Shown in pieces: positions 1 to 13,790 of a DNA stretch of 64,000 nucleotides; positions within the stretch are counted from its first letter, which is position 1; the number at the start of each line of letters is the position of its first letter. The notes under the pieces were generated by a model. That model saw only the letters and a program-made list of their open reading frames with translations. It was not told where the DNA came from and made no database searches. The stretch spans positions 32,120,202 to 32,184,201 of the forward strand of contig NC_055987.1 in the NCBI RefSeq assembly GCF_018446385.1. The letters are read 5' to 3'. A program made the translations under genes and the position numbers. The DNA is from Zingiber officinale (taxonomy: Eukaryota > Streptophyta > Magnoliopsida > Zingiberales > Zingiberaceae).

Positions 1-1203
1 AGGTTTCCCACTTAAACCTAAATTTCTTCCCCTTTGCCATACATCAAAAAGAGCTTCAACAATATCCCAATTATTGGGCTCTTTGACCTCTAATGACCAT
101 AAACATCATGTATTAATCCCTCATAAGATTACATACATGTTCACCACTCTTTTGATCATTTTCTAATGCAAAAAAAATATTTTAAGACCGTATCGGTCGA
201 CTGCTATAAGTCCCAGTCGACTGCCATCGTCAAAATGAGCTTACAAAAATATTTTGTGCTCATGAACAGTGTTACCAGTCAACTGGTATAAACCCCAGTC
301 GACTGCCATCGTCAAAATGAGCTTATAAAGGTCTTCTATGCTCAAAATTACTATTACCAGTCAACAGGTAACTGTACCAGTCGATTGGTACTCTTTTTGG
401 GCAAAATTAACCTTTTTTTATCCACTTTCAGAAATGCGCCAAAAATTTCACAGACCTCTAAAAAATCCCAAATTTTGTAGAGAAATTTATTTTATCCATG
501 TCTACTTGGGAAAAATATACATAAAAATATATTTATCACAGATCCCAAGATTGACACAAAATTCAAAACTAGCTAAATAGTTCAATTGAACCTTGACCTA
601 AAGTCTTAGTTTTGACTTCCTCTTGATGTATCTGCGCATACTAAACCATAATGCATCCCTAGCATTAGTTTATATGACATATATACACCAAAAACTAATT
701 TTCATACAATATGAATTCAATTCATATTTCCATGCATGAAATACATCCCAATTGTGCCAACCCACTAGGTTAGAGACTTAAGTCCGTCTCCTAACCACTT
801 GGCACATTTGATAACCCATCTACCATGGGTCCCAAAGGCTCTTCCTAACCTTAGGAATCTTAACCTTAGTCACCTCCCTTGGTGACTCATCCACCATGGC
901 TAGGCCACTTCGGTGCACCTCGGGTGACACTTGACCTACTAAACTTACCTTCTTAACCTTAGACACCTTGTCTTTGGTTAATTTTTTCTTGTCCTTAATC
1001 TTGGACACCTCATCCTTCTATAATTATATGTCACCCTAACATATTCCTTTTTATTGGTCTTGGATGACTTTCCTTTGTCCTTGGTCACTCCTCCCTTACC
1101 AATGTCATGTGCCACCTTAGCACTTGACCTCCTTTTGGTCTTAGAGGGACCCAATTTGGTATTTTTGGATATTTGACCACTCAAATACATGTCAAGTCCT
1201 TTC
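1..1203 (-). mobile_element. Interior of a SIRE-like copia fossil (left part, runs off the window)
   Basis: This is the continuation, on the minus strand, of the element whose 5' LTR lies at 11443-12495. It is separated from the rest by the Angela element at 1204. Between about 820 and 1200 the minus strand encodes a Lys/Ser/Thr-rich stretch like the gag tail of SIRE-type elements. From about 190 to 400 a roughly 90-100-bp unit is repeated, containing the palindrome CAGTCGACTG at 214-223 and 296-305. The same palindrome occurs in the 11443-12495 LTR. The fossil is broken. I see no host gene here; small reading frames have no recognisable content. Confidence 0.6.
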
Positions 1204-3140
1204 TGTTGGGTTTTTCGGGTCGCGAAAACCCCGAAACTCCCTAGCTAACGGATCCGTGCGAAGAGTATAGAACAAAATTTTTACATGTACGAGTTTACTA
1301 ACTAGATCTACTCTTAGATCTATATGTTTAGAAAATTACCCTTGATGCGTGCCCTTTTCGAATCCCTCTCGTCCAAGGAAGTGCCGGATCTTAAGATTGT
1401 CAACATAGACAATCCTCTAGAAGTATCCACACGAACAAGATGTGTTCTCTAACACACAAGGATGGAGAAGAGAACACCACAAGTGTGCTAGCACTTCTTG
1501 ATGCTCTCGGATGGGATTGGAAGAAGAAGAAAGGAAAAGAAGAGAACACACTCCTCTAAAATCTCTATGTGACTTTCACTAACCTTTCTTCTTCGATTAG
1601 ATTCACTCTCCTTTCTTCTCCCTTGCTTGAAACCCACGACCAAGAGAAGAGAAGGAGCAAAAAGAGAGCTTGAGGAAGAAGATGATGTGAATGTGAGTGA
1701 ATGAAAAATTCATTCTCATTCAAAACCAAAAAGGTAACCCCCATTCTCATTAAATATGACCATTAAAGAGAATAGATTTATAACCCCCATGAGGTGACAC
1801 ACTTTGATGATGTGGCACATCATCATTAGTTCTCCTAATGCCAAATCACTAATGATGTGGCAAATAGTCAAGTCAAACTTGACTCTTCCTCTTCCTCTCA
1901 AGTCAAGTCAAACTTGACTTAATCTCTCTCATGGTTGATCTAATCCAACCATTTAATTCAAGCCAATTTAATATAATGAATCTAATTCATTTAATTAAAT
2001 TGATTCAATGAGTCATAATCTAAATTAGACTCATTGAACACATAAATCAACTTGAGTCTAACTCAATTAGCCCAATTAGGATTACTCTTAATCCAATTTG
2101 ATTCATCACATGAATCTAATCCTCTTGGTTCATCATATGAACCTAATCTCCATCCACTTGTTCTTTGTGTGTGACCCAATAGGTTCTTGTAACGTTGGCA
2201 ATGCCCCTAAACTCATTTAGAAGCATAAGTAATGAACGATATCTAGCAATACATCATTACTACCCAAGTTACAAGAATGTTGAGATCCAACATCACCTTG
2301 TGACTACTAATTGTGACTCCTCACAATATATGACAAGTGTCCTTCTATCCTAGACATCTAGATTGATCAATGTGAGACATACACCATGTCATCCTCTAAT
2401 CAATCTAAATCTTGAACTCCAAGTAGACTCACTCGATCAAATGAGCTCAATATCTCATATTGACTCATTTGGGCATGGCCATGCACTTCGTGGTCTCACT
2501 CTATCAAGAATATCGATGTCGCTCCCGTCATATAGGAGGGATAGATCCCATCTACATCACTCACATCCCTCCGTATAATTTGTTACATACCCAGTAATCG
2601 CCTTTATAGTCCATCCAGTTACGGGTGACGTTTGACGAAACCAAAGTACATAACTCCTTATGTAGGGAACCATGGTGACTTCAGGTCTAAGGACTAGTAG
2701 TCATACTAATAGCCACATGAGAAAGTATATGACACTCATATAACGATCCATGATACTTTCTCATGGCGGGTCATTCAGTATACATTCTCTAATGCATACC
2801 CATGTGTCAACTTGATATCTCTATATCCATGACTTGTGAGATCAAGTCATTGAGTTGACCTACATGCTAGTCTTATTGCATTAACATTGTCCCTGAATGT
2901 TAATACTCGACTAGGAATGATTAAGAGTAGTGTTCCCTATATCATCTCACTATCGATTCAACCAATTGATTGATATGGGTAAGAACCTTCTACTCAAGGA
3001 CGTTATTATACTCAGTTTATTTGGCACCAATACAAGTAAGTATAATAACCAAAAACCAAATGCCTTTATTTATATAGAATATGATACAACAAGTCCAAAA
3101 TACAATCATCAAATGATTGAGTCTAGGGCTCTAGCTAACA
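1204..3140 (-). repeat. 3' LTR of the Angela-like element
   Basis: This 1937-bp terminal repeat is nearly identical to 8181-10138. The other copy has an extra short duplication of the CGCGAAAACC region near its TGTTGGG end. Confidence 0.93.
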
Positions 3141-3149
3141 ATCTCCCAC

Positions 3150-6100
3150 TAGCACTAGTATCAATCAGTGTAGGCTCTAAGCCCCAATGACCAAGTGTGA
3201 CCATCATGCTTCCTCTGTGCCAAAGCCTTGGTCAAGGGATCTGCGATGTTAGCCTCTATAGGTACTCTGCAAATCTTCACATCTCCTCTCTCGATGATCT
3301 CTCGAATGAGATGGAAGCGCCGTAGTATGTGTTTGGTCCGCTGGTGTGAGCGAGGTTCCTTCGCCTGTGTTATAGCTCAATTGTTGTCACAATAGAGCTC
3401 AATAGAGTCAGCAATGATAGGAACCACCCCAAGTTCAGTGATGAACTTGCGAATCCAAACTGCCTCCTTTGCTGCCTCTGATGCAGCAATGTACTCGACC
3501 TCTGTCGTAGAATCAGCTATTGTGTCCTGCTTCGAACTCTTTCAGCTCACATCACCACCATTTATGCTAAACACGAACCCTGACTGCAATCGATAATCAT
3601 CCTGGTCGGTCTGGAAGCTAGCATCACTGTAACCCTTTACAGCTAGCTCATCATCGCCTCCATATATCAAGAAATATTCTTTAGTCCTTTTTAAGTACTT
3701 AAGAATATTCTTGACCGCTATCCAGTGACTTTCATCTGGATCTGACTGGTATCTGCTCGTCATGCTCGAAACATACGAGACATCAAGTCGAGTACATAGC
3801 ATGACGTACATGATCGATCCTATGGCTGAAGCATAAGGGATCTGATCCATGCGGTCTCTCTCCTCTCTAGAAGAGGGACCCTGAGTCTTCGAAAGACTCA
3901 CGCCATGTAACATCGACAGAAATCCCTTCTTGGAGTTCTGCATGGCAAACCGAAGGAGTACCTTGTCAATGTATGTACTCTGACTTAGGCCAAGCAATCT
4001 CTTAGATCTATCTCTATAGATCTGTATCCCTAAAATGCGGGATGCCTCACCTAAGTCCTTCATTGAGAAACAAGTCCCTAGCCAAGTCTTGACAGACTGT
4101 AGCAAAGGGATGCCTTTCCCAATGAGCAGTATGTCATCCACATATAATATGATGAAGACAACTGTGTTCTCTACAACCTTCTTGTAGACACAAGGCTCAT
4201 CTTCGTTCTTGATGAAACTAAACTGTTTGATTGCATCATCGAATCGAAGATTCCAGCTCTGAGAAGCTTGCTTTAGTCCACAAATGGACCTATGTAGCTT
4301 GCATACTCTGCTAGTATGCTGTGGATCTACAAAATCCTCAGGTTGTGTCATGTACACATCCTCGAGTAGGTTTCCATTCAGAAACGTGATTTTGACATCT
4401 ATCTGCCAGATCTCGTAATCGTGGTAAGCTGCAATAGCAAGCATGATCCGAATGGACTTAAACATCGCTACTGGAGAAAAGGTTTCATCATAGTCAATAC
4501 CATGAATCTGCTTGAAACCTTTAGCTACCAAGCGACCCTTATAGATAAGTTCATCCATGTCAGTCTTTCTCTTAAAGACCCACTTACACCCTATGAGTTT
4601 TACCCCTTCATGTGGATCAACCAAAGTCCATACTTGGTTGGTGTACATGGATTCCATTTCGGATCTCATGGCTTCTAGCCATTTCTCAGAATATGGTCTC
4701 ATCACAGCTTCCTGATAGGTGGTAGGTTCATCCTCTATGAGCACAACGTCATCATGGTCAGACAAGAGAAATGAGTATCTCTCAGGCTGACGACGTACCC
4801 TATTAGACCTGCGAAGAGGTATGTCTACTTGAACTGGTTGTTGTTCCTCAACTCTTTGTGGAATAACATCATCCACAACACTTTGTGGTTCCAGTTCAAC
4901 TTCCATCAAGACTTCAGTGCTAGGATCCGCATCTTGAACTTCTTCAAGATCGAATGTACTCCCACTAGTCTTTCTAGAAACAAAGTCTCTTTCTAGAAAG
5001 ACTCCAGTCTTTGCCACAACTATCTTGTGCTGATTGGGAATGTAGAAGTAATATCCCTTAGTTTCCTTGGGATATCCAATAAAGTAGCACTTGTCGGATT
5101 TGGGTCCTAACTTGTCTGAAACTTGACGTCGAACGTAAGCCTCACAACCCCAAATTCTCATGAAAGACACCTGGGCATCTCTCCCAGTCCATATCCTATA
5201 TGGTGTCTTTATCACGGCCTTGGATGAAACTCAGTTGAGTATAAAAGCTGCCGTGTCTAGAGCATAGCCCCAAAGGTATGTTGGAAGATCTGTGTGACTC
5301 ATCATAGATCGTACCATATCTAATAGGGTACGATTCCTCCTTTCGGATACACTATTCCACTGTGGTATTCCAGGAGCAGTGAGTTGGGATAGAATCTCAC
5401 ACTCAGCTAGGTAGTCACGAAACTCATGGCTAAGGTATTCTCCACCTCGATCTGATCGAAGTATCTTAATACTCTTGCCAAGCTGGTTCTGTACTTCATT
5501 CTTGAATTCTTTGAACTTTTCAAAGGATTCAGACTTATGTGTCATCAAGTACACATAACCATATCTACTGAAGTCATCAGTAAATGTGATGAAGTACCTA
5601 TAACCGCCTCTAGCCGCGACATTGAAAGGGCCACATACATCACTATGTATAAGTCCTAACAAATCAGTCGCTCTTTCGCTGTGCCCACTAAAGGGTGTCT
5701 TGGTCATCTTGCCTAGTAGGCATGACTCGCACGTCTCATAAGATTCAAAATCAAATGAGTCCAGCAAACCATCCTTATAGAGCTGGGATAAGCGCTTGTC
5801 ATTTATATGACCTAAGCGACAGTGCCAGAGATATGTTTGGTTCAGGTCATTTGACTTGAACCTCTTGGTATTTATGTTATAAATAGGGCTTTCAAGATCT
5901 AGAATATAGAGTCCGTTTATCAGAGGTGCACTACAATAGAACATATCGTTTAAATAGACGGAACAACATTTGTTCTTTATTGTAAACGAGAAACCTTTCT
6001 TGTCCAAACAAGAAACTGATATAATGTTCTTAGTTAATGCAGGCACATAACAACAATCATCTAATTCTAGTACAAGCCCAGAGGGCAGAGATAGATGATA

Positions 6101-6682
6101 AGTTCCTACAACAACAGCAGCAACCCGTGCTCCATTGCCTACTCGTAGGTCTATCTCACCCTTCGTCAATGCCCTGCTATTTCTCAGCGCTTATACATTA
6201 GTACAAATGTGCGAAGCACATCCGGTATCTAATACCCACGATGAAGAAATAGAGAGGTTGACTTCTATAACATGTATACATGAAGTAGAAATCTTATTTC
6301 TCTTCTTCTTAAGATCTTCCAGGTATTCTTTGGAATTCCTCTTCTAATGCCTTGCTTGTCCTTGATATAGGTGACAAAGATGTTCAACCATATCATAAGC
6401 ACTCATCAACTCATGTTGCTTCTGAAGCTCAGAGTTCATGGTCGCGAGCATAAGACAGGACACATCTAATGTGTCATCTTGATGTTTCTTATAAGCATCT
6501 TTGTCAGCTCGCGTGGCAGTGGTAGGAGGTGCCTCCGGAATGGGCTGCTCCAGAACGTACAGTTTACGTTCCTGAGTGAGAACTATTCTCAGATTCCTGT
6601 ACCAGTCCAGGAAATTTGCTCCGTTGAGCTTGTCCTTCTTAAGGACAGAACGCAGAGAGAAGATGTTCGTGTTTGACATCAT
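3150..6682 (-). mobile_element. gag-pol coding part of the Angela-like element
   Basis: Reading the minus strand from high to low coordinates: gag about 6680-6340 (phrases such as LDWYRNLRIVL and SCLMLATM are typical of Angela gag). Protease-to-integrase is about 6170-5230, with a zinc-binding GAG-pre-integrase block (WHCRLGH, CESCLLGK) and integrase core residues (HSDVCGPF, RSDRGGEYLS). Integrase tail, reverse transcriptase (ILYVDDILL) and RNase H run from about 5215 to 3150. Order and content are those of Ty1-copia. The gene is a fossil with a handful of breaks. Confidence 0.9.
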
Positions 6683-8180
6683 GGCAATTCTACAACAGAA
6701 AAATACAGAAAATAAATATCATATTCTTTTTAAATCATTTAATTAGGTCTTTAACTAAATGATGCTCCCACTGAATTCTATAATTCATGTGGGACAAGAT
6801 CCACATCATACTAACCCTTGAGTTAGCTTTGGCTAATACGCCCAAGATTTAGTATGATTGGTAGGTAACAATTTACCAATTACATCTCTATGCAACTCTT
6901 GTTTATAGGATCAAAATCGGCATTTATATTAAAACTCGAGTTAGCTTTGGCTAATACGCCCAAAAGTTAATATAAACGTGATTTTGACCTATCTACCAAC
7001 CATTGGATAATGCCTATAGTTAAACTCGATCCAATTGAGTTAACTAGTTACTCAATCTAATTGAGTTGTACTCACCCATGCATTGATAGGCGGGACCAAG
7101 ATTGTCCCTCCATACCCTACCAAGATAGTATGCGTTGCTTTGCTTTGGCAGATTTAACGACAACATGCAATCGAGGTAGTGGTAGGTATCACGACATGGT
7201 AGGCATTACGAGTTGCCGCGATTTAGATCTAATCTAAACGATGATGCGTATCATTTACTCGATAGATCTAATCTAATCGTGGGGTGCATCATGTGCACGA
7301 TTTAAATCTAATCTTAATCGTTAGACACTAATTAATTACTTAATTAAATATGCATCACATACACAAGTAATTAACTAAATTTTTTTTTGTGATTATGTCA
7401 TGGCCCTACTACGATCTTCTCAAACCAATGAGAAGATCGGATGGTCAACCTAAGGTCAATAGCTTCTCAAGCGCCTTCCTTTTGACCACCTTGTGTTGCT
7501 CGCGCCTTCCTCGTAACTCCGTCTTGAGTGGAACTTCCACCACTTCAAAATTTACATTACAATTTTGAAACTCGAGTTACATTCGAGTCTAAATCTAATT
7601 TACAACCAGAATATAAATAGGGAGGCACGACGCGCAGGTCGCGTATCAAATACAGTACACACAAACACATGACGGCACGCAGGCCGTATTATAAATTACA
7701 ACACAAATCCAATCATATTGGGTCTTTTTGGGCATGACTATCATAAAAATAATATATAATTCTAAATTATATATTTATCATAATTTTCTGTAATTTTTCA
7801 TAATTTTTACAATTTTATGAGTAAATTTTTCCCGGCGGTCCCGATTAACGATTTCGGGCGCAATCGCGGAGCAAATCCCCTTGCGGGTTTAGAGGCAGTA
7901 CCCCTACCCGCGATCTAACCATTGCGAGTTGCTCCCAAGCGATCCTACAGCGCCTTAGCCCGCTTTCCCAAAAAATTTTGGGTCGAAACATTGCCGTTAC
8001 GGAAAAATCTTCTCGGTAGTCGAAGCCTACAAGTGTCTAAACACTTGTGCTTCGCTTCTATGAGAAAAATACCCTTTAAAACTATAAAAATCATGAAATT
8101 ACAGAAATTCACAGAATGTTTATTTTTCATAAAAACCGAAATAAACTCGTACACGCCTTCGCACTTGGCTCTGATACCAC
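6683..8180 (-). mobile_element. Untranslated leader and primer-binding site of the Angela-like element
   Basis: This is the 1.5 kb stretch between the gag start and the 5' LTR; BARE-1/Angela elements are known for long leaders. It contains paired repeats of 'gagttagctttggctaatacgc' type around 6820-6960 and several copies of GATTTAGATCTAATC-like words around 7210-7320. The primer-binding site complementary to initiator tRNA-Met lies at about 8166-8180, next to the LTR. No reading frame here looks real. Confidence 0.75.
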
Positions 8181-10138
8181 TGTTGGGTTTTTCGGGCCGT
8201 GAAAACCGCTTTTTCGCGTCGCGGAAACCCCGAAACTCCCTAGCCAACGGATCCGTGCGAAGAGTATAGAACAAAATTTTTACATGTACGAGTTTACTAA
8301 CTAGATCTACTCTTAGATCTATATGTTTAGAAAATTACCCTTGATGCGTGCCCTTTTCAAATCCCGCTCGTCCAAGGAAGTGCCGGATCTCAAGATTGCC
8401 AACGTAGACAATCCTCTAGAAGTATCCACACGAACAAGATGTGTTCTCTAACACACAAGGATGGAGAAGAGAACACCACAAGTGTGCTAGCACTTATTGA
8501 TGCTCTTGGATGGGATTGGAAGAAGAAGAAAGGAAAAGAAGAGAACACACTCCTCTAAAATCTCTATGTGACTTTCACTAACCTTTCTTCTTGGATTAGA
8601 TTCACTCTCCTTTCTTCTCCTTGCTTGAAACCCACGACCAAAAGAAGAGAAGGAGCAAAAAGAGAGCTTGAGGAAGAAGATAATGTGAATGTGAGTGAAT
8701 GAAAAATTCATTCTCATTCAAAACCAAAAAGGTAACCCCCATTCTCATTAAATGTGGCCATTAAAGAGAATAGATTTGTAACCCCCATGAGGTGGCACAC
8801 TTTGATGATGTGGCACATCATCATTAGTCCTCCTAATGCTAAATCACTAATGATATGGCAAATAGTCAAGTCAAACTTGACTCTTCCTCTTCCTCTCAAG
8901 TCAAGTCAAAATTGACTTAATCTCTCTCATGGTTGATCTAATCCAACCATTTAATTCAAGTCAATTTAATATAATGAATCTAATTCATTTAATTAAATTG
9001 ATTCAATGCGTCATAATCTAAATTAGACTCATTGAACACATGAATCAACTTGAGTCTAACTCAATTAGCCCAATTAGGATTACTCTTAATCCAATTTGAT
9101 TCATCACATGAATCTAATCCTCTTGGTTCATCATATGAACCTAATCTCCATCCACTTATTCTTTGTGTGTGACCCAATAGGTTCTTGTAACGTTGGCAAT
9201 GCCCCTAAACTCATTTAGAAGCATAAGTAATGAGCGGTATCTAGCAATACATCATTACTACCCAAGTTACAAGAATGTTGAGATCCAACATCACCTTGTG
9301 ACTACTAATTGTGACTCCTCACAATATATGACAAGTGTCCTTCTATCCTAGACATCTAGATTGATCAATGTGAGGCATAGACCGTGTCATCCTCTAATCA
9401 ATCTAAATCTTGAACTCCAAGTAGACTCACTCGATCAAATGAGCTCAATATCTCATATTGACTCATTTGGGCATGACCATGCACTTCGTGGTCTCACTCT
9501 ATCAAGAATATCGATGTCGCTCCCGTCATATAGGAGGGATAGATCCCATCTACATCACTCACATCCCTCCGCATAATTTGTTACATACCCAGTAATCGCC
9601 TTTATAGTCCACCCAGTTACGGGTGACGTTTGACGAAACCAAAGTACATAACTCCTTATGTAGGGAACCATGGTGACTTCAGGTCTAAGGACTAGTAGTC
9701 ATACTAATAGCCACATGAGAAAGTATATGACACTCATATAACGATCCATGATACTTTCTCATGACGGGTCATTCAGTATACATTCTCTAATGCATACCCA
9801 TGTGTCAACTTGATATCTCTATATCCATGACTTGTGAGATCAAGTCATTGAGTTGACCTACATGCTAGTCTTATTGCATTAACATTATCCCTGAATGTTA
9901 ATACTCGACTAGGAATGAATAAGAGTAGTGTTCCCTATATCATCTCACTATCGATTCAACCAATCGATCGATATAGGTAAAAACCTTCTACTCAAGGTCG
10001 TTATTATACTCAGTTTATTTGGCACCAATACAAGTAAGTATAATAACCAAAAACCAAATGCCTTTATTTATATAGAATATGATACAACAAGTCCAAAATA
10101 CAATCATCAAATGATTGGCTCTAGGGCTCTAGCTAACA
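8181..10138 (-). repeat. 5' LTR of the Angela-like element
   Basis: This 1958-bp copy of the LTR starts TGTTGGG and ends CTAACA. It is joined to the primer-binding site on its left, so it is the upstream LTR for minus-strand transcription. Confidence 0.93.
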
Positions 10139-11442
10139 CTTTAGGTCCAGTAATGAATCTCTCTAGGACTTTCTCCATTTCCTCAAGCTTTGCCTTCAAG
10201 GCTTGATTTTCTAATTCTAGGGTTATAACCCTAGAATCAACATGTCCATCATGGACATTCCTAGACCTACCCTTCCTAGGCATGTGTCTCCCCTTCTTGG
10301 GATTAATGCTTAGGTTTTCACCCACTTTCCTTCCCTTAGGCAAAGTGGTTTGGATCTTATTAGGCCTACCCTTAGTGTATGATTTCTTAGGGTTATCTAC
10401 CATGTTAACCCTATTTGTATCATTATACCTAAATCCATGATTATGCTTAGGTAAATAATCTACATTATTTCTAGCATGCATGGAAATTTTAAATTTGAAC
10501 TTGAATTCAAATTAGGGTTTACCTCCCTTACCCTCGGAGCTCTCGTCTTTTCCCACTTCTTTAAGTGCGGCAATTTTTTGAGCTATTCTCTCCTTAGGCA
10601 CTTTGTGTGGTAGTGCCCCCACTCACCACATGTGAAACACCTAATGTGCTTCTTCTCCTTCCTATAACTCACATTAGTTAAATCAACTTTAGTGAGTTTA
10701 GAGTTTACCTCCTTTACCTTCTTGAGTGAAGGACACTTGCTCTTGTAGTGGTTCATCTTACCACACTCAAAGTATTTGATGTGGTCCTTTGTGCTCTTCT
10801 TGGTAATTGAGGTGGAGGGTTGAGCTTTCAAGATCTCCTCTTTCTTGGATTGCCCTTCTTCCTCTTCACTTGATGATGTGGACGGTTCCACTTCTTCCTC
10901 CCTTGATGATGTGGATGATACCTCCTCATCTTCCTTCTCCTCCTCGGATGTTGAACCTGTGTCAATATCCGATTGGTCCTTCTCTTCTTGGACTAATGAG
11001 CCTTTCTCCTTGGGCTCCTCCACTCCTGGGATTTGTGTAGGACTCTCATGAAGCGCAATTACCTTTTTCTAAAGGTCGCTTGTGTTCTCGTATTCACCTA
11101 CATTCAATATCGCATTAGGAGGTAATAAATTAATTAAAATTCTAGTTACCTCCTTGTCCGTCTCCAATTGCTCCCTTTGCTCCTTGGTCTAATATTGACG
11201 TCGGAGACGATTTCCCTTCTTGTCCATTGGAGCTTTAAATAGTTCCTCCAACGTAATCCATTGGTTCTAATTCATTTGGAACCACATCTCCATGCGATTC
11301 CTCCAATAGTCAAAGTCCTCGCGCTCGTATGGAGATGGGATTCGGATGTCCCATCCGAGAGGTCCCTCCGACTCCATTTTCTTCCTCTAGCCACTCTCTT
11401 GGCCATTAATCCAACAAGAGCTCATCTAGCTCTGATACCACT
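10139..11442 (-). mobile_element. gag region of the older SIRE-like copia fossil
   Basis: The minus strand encodes gag features: an acidic Ser/Glu-rich stretch (about 11020-10830) and two CCHC zinc knuckles (CGKMNHYKSKC and CFTCGEWGHYHTKC, about 10770-10590). A basic stretch and a coiled-coil segment (ENQALKAKLEEMEKVLERF, about 10200-10150) follow, the usual end of SIRE-type gag. The primer-binding site (GCTCTGATACCA on the plus strand) is at about 11430-11440, next to the LTR. The fossil is broken and split by the Angela element at 10138. Confidence 0.8.
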
Positions 11443-12495
11443 TGTTGGGACCTTGAAGCCCACTAGAAGTGGGGGGGGGGGGGGTGAATAGCGTCTCACC
11501 CAAATCGATCGCTTCTTCCTACACTTGTTTGTTACGCAGCGGAAATACAAACAAACAAGTAGAAAGCTAATCTAAATACAAGACAAGAAATGCAAACCAA
11601 GCTACACGATCATTTAACGTGGTTCGGAGATTAGGGCTCCTACTCCACGGCTGTCTGTAAGGTGGACGATCCCGATCCGTCGGTGGATGACTCCCCGACA
11701 AACTTCGGCTAGCTCACTTAGCTCCTTGTGGGTGGAGAAACCTTACCACAACTCTCACATGAGCACTTGAGATGCTAGGGCACAGGTAGACTACTAATAG
11801 AGGTTAACCACCTCTATTTCGTCAACCTCAACTAAGCTCCCAAGTCTTGGTTATATAGGCCACTGGTTGGAAAATCCCGCCTACCAGTCAACTGCCAAAA
11901 CCATCAATCGACTGCCCTATGTGAAAATTCGACCGTTACAGTCCAACGGCTCGATAGCAGCCCTCTGTTCGCTCCCAGTCGACTGCACTAGTTGACTGCA
12001 CCAGTCGACTGATGAAACCACTAGTCGACTGCTACAGTACTGCTACAATACTACTACAGTAACCCCTAATCCTAGGATTTAACCCCTGGGTACATTCATT
12101 CAGCACTCATCCTCGCCCGACCAACCTAGACCTAGCCTTCTAGCCTCCTCCATCAGCCTTGCACCCCTCAGATGTTTCCCCATCCTTCACGTCTTGCCTT
12201 TTGGAGCTTCCATTGGCCTTGTCATTGTTGTCGGGTCTTCTTTTGCCAAGAGGTCGCGCCTCCAGGACTTCATCCATTGCCAAGTCACACTTAGACTTAC
12301 GTTGCCAAACTACATGCTTGGACTTACACCGCCAAGACTCATCCTTGGACTTTTCTCCTTTGCCAAGATCACACTTAGACTTTCTTTGTTGTACATGTAT
12401 CCTGCACACTCACAATGCATATCAAATACAACAATAAACGTAACTTAAACCTTTGCCCAAATATTAAAACTTAGGGTACCTAGATTGCTCCAACA
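11443..12495 (-). repeat. 5' LTR of the older SIRE-like fossil
   Basis: The 1053-bp repeat starts TGTTGGGACC and ends CTCCAACA, with the primer site directly to its left. It contains a poly-G run at about 11470 and repeated CAGTCGACTG palindromes (11976-11985, 12002-12011) in its U3 part. The partner LTR is not in the window. Confidence 0.8.
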
Positions 12496-13790
12496 CTTAT
12501 GGCCCACCACATCCTTGCTTGGTGCCCAAGTAAGGGGTCGGCCACCCCTTGTTTGGTGCCCAAGCAAAGGGCCGACCAAGATGGGTTTAAAGGTGGGTTT
12601 TTAATTTTTTAAATATTTCTTTTTGTAGCCATCTACAATGTTTTAAAAGAGAGATTTTAAATTTTAAAAACTTTCCTTTTTTGAAGCCATCCACATGGTT
12701 TTAAAAGAGAGTTTTAAATTTAAAAAATCTTTCCTTTTGTAGCCATCTACAATGGTTTAAAAGAGAGATTTTATTTTTGTTAAAACTTTCCCTTTTTATA
12801 ACCATGATTTAAAAGAGAGGTTTTAATTTTAAAAATCTTTCCTTTTTGTAGCCATCTACAATGTTTAAAAGAGGGATTTTTAATTTTAAAAATTTTCTTT
12901 TATAGCCATCCACAATAGGAAATTTAAAAGAGAAATTTTAATTGTTGTTAAAATCTTTCCTTTTTAGCCATTACCAAGGATTATAAAAGAGGATAGATGG
13001 TGCCTTATAGGCAATAATCATCTACTATTTCTATTCCTCTTCTATTCTCCTTGTAGTCGACCCCCTCATATTCTTATTCTCCCTTTGCTTTCTCACCTAA
13101 GGCCGGTGGCATCAAGAGGCTTAAACCATCTTGTGGTCGGTGGGTTGCAAGGAAGAAAGAAGAACAAGAGGTGGTGTTCCTAGCTTTGATCCCTTGGTGG
13201 TCGAAAGTCTTGGAAGAAAGAAGGACTTGGGTGGTTTTTATGTCTTGGTAGATCGTCGCTCACACGACGTCCAAGAGAAGGAGAGGAATACAGCAGAAGA
13301 TCAAGAGATCTTTAAGCTACAAAGAAAGGTATAACTAGTTAATTGTTTTCACTGTGTACTAGTTTATTTTTCCTTTGTATGGATCTTGAAGTACCAACAC
13401 AAGAGGCTAGCGATCTTATGCTTTGATTGATGTCTCTGTAGTTTAACCTAGGGTTTACTGTAAGGAGTTTAAATATTCAATTTCTTTGAAAGGCTTTAAC
13501 TAGGAACTAGGAAGTGGTGGATGATCCCATACTCAAGAAGGTCGAGTGCCTCACCAACGACATGGAAGTCAATCCTTGAAATAGATATTTAATCAATTTC
13601 TGTAATATGGTTTAACTTCTGATGAACACATGGGTTGAGCTTGGATTAATAATGTTAAGTTTCATTTGCAATCCAAGTTTAACTTCTGAAAAGTACATGG
13701 GTTGCTAGGAAAAGTTCTGTGCTTGTACAAATTTTTGTACAGGGGAAACAGAACGGAATTCCGAGTAGCGCTAACAGCTTTGTTATTAAA
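12496..13790. repeat. Repeat-rich, LTR-like stretch with an AT-rich array
   Basis: A GC-rich start (about 12500-12590) holds repeats of 'ttggtgcccaag'. An AT-rich array follows, then a stretch ending in GAATTCCGAGTAGCGCTAACA at about 13786, which looks like a copia-type LTR end. No matching target duplication was found, so the boundaries are uncertain. Reading frames here are short and unlike known proteins. Confidence 0.4.
12590..12990. repeat. AT-rich tandem array, unit about 60 bp
   Basis: About six diverged units follow one another, each with TAGCCATCTACAATG, then TTTAAAAGAGAG, then a T/A-rich run ending in CTTTCC. Units differ by small insertions and deletions. Confidence 0.75.

Larger units (their letters stand above)
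1204..10138 (-). mobile_element. Angela/BARE-1-like Ty1-copia LTR retrotransposon, nearly whole
   Basis: Two long LTRs (1204-3140 and 8181-10138) begin TGTTGGG and end CTAACA. A tRNA-Met type primer site (minus-strand reading GTGGTATCAGAGCC) abuts the 8181 LTR, and a purine-rich tract (GTGGGAGAT on the minus strand) abuts the 3140 end, so the element reads on the minus strand. Flanks are CTTTC before and CTTTA after, a 5-bp target duplication with one difference. The gag start resembles BARE-1/Angela gag. Protease, integrase, reverse transcriptase and RNase H regions are all recognisable in copia order. The layout is whole, with a handful of breaks in the coding part. The LTRs look very similar, so the insertion is fairly recent. 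It sits inside an older SIRE-like element. Confidence 0.92.

Noticed and set aside
10807-11051. Two plus-strand frames rich in Ser, Asp, Pro and Leu
   Set aside because: They are antisense to the acidic gag region of the SIRE-like fossil.
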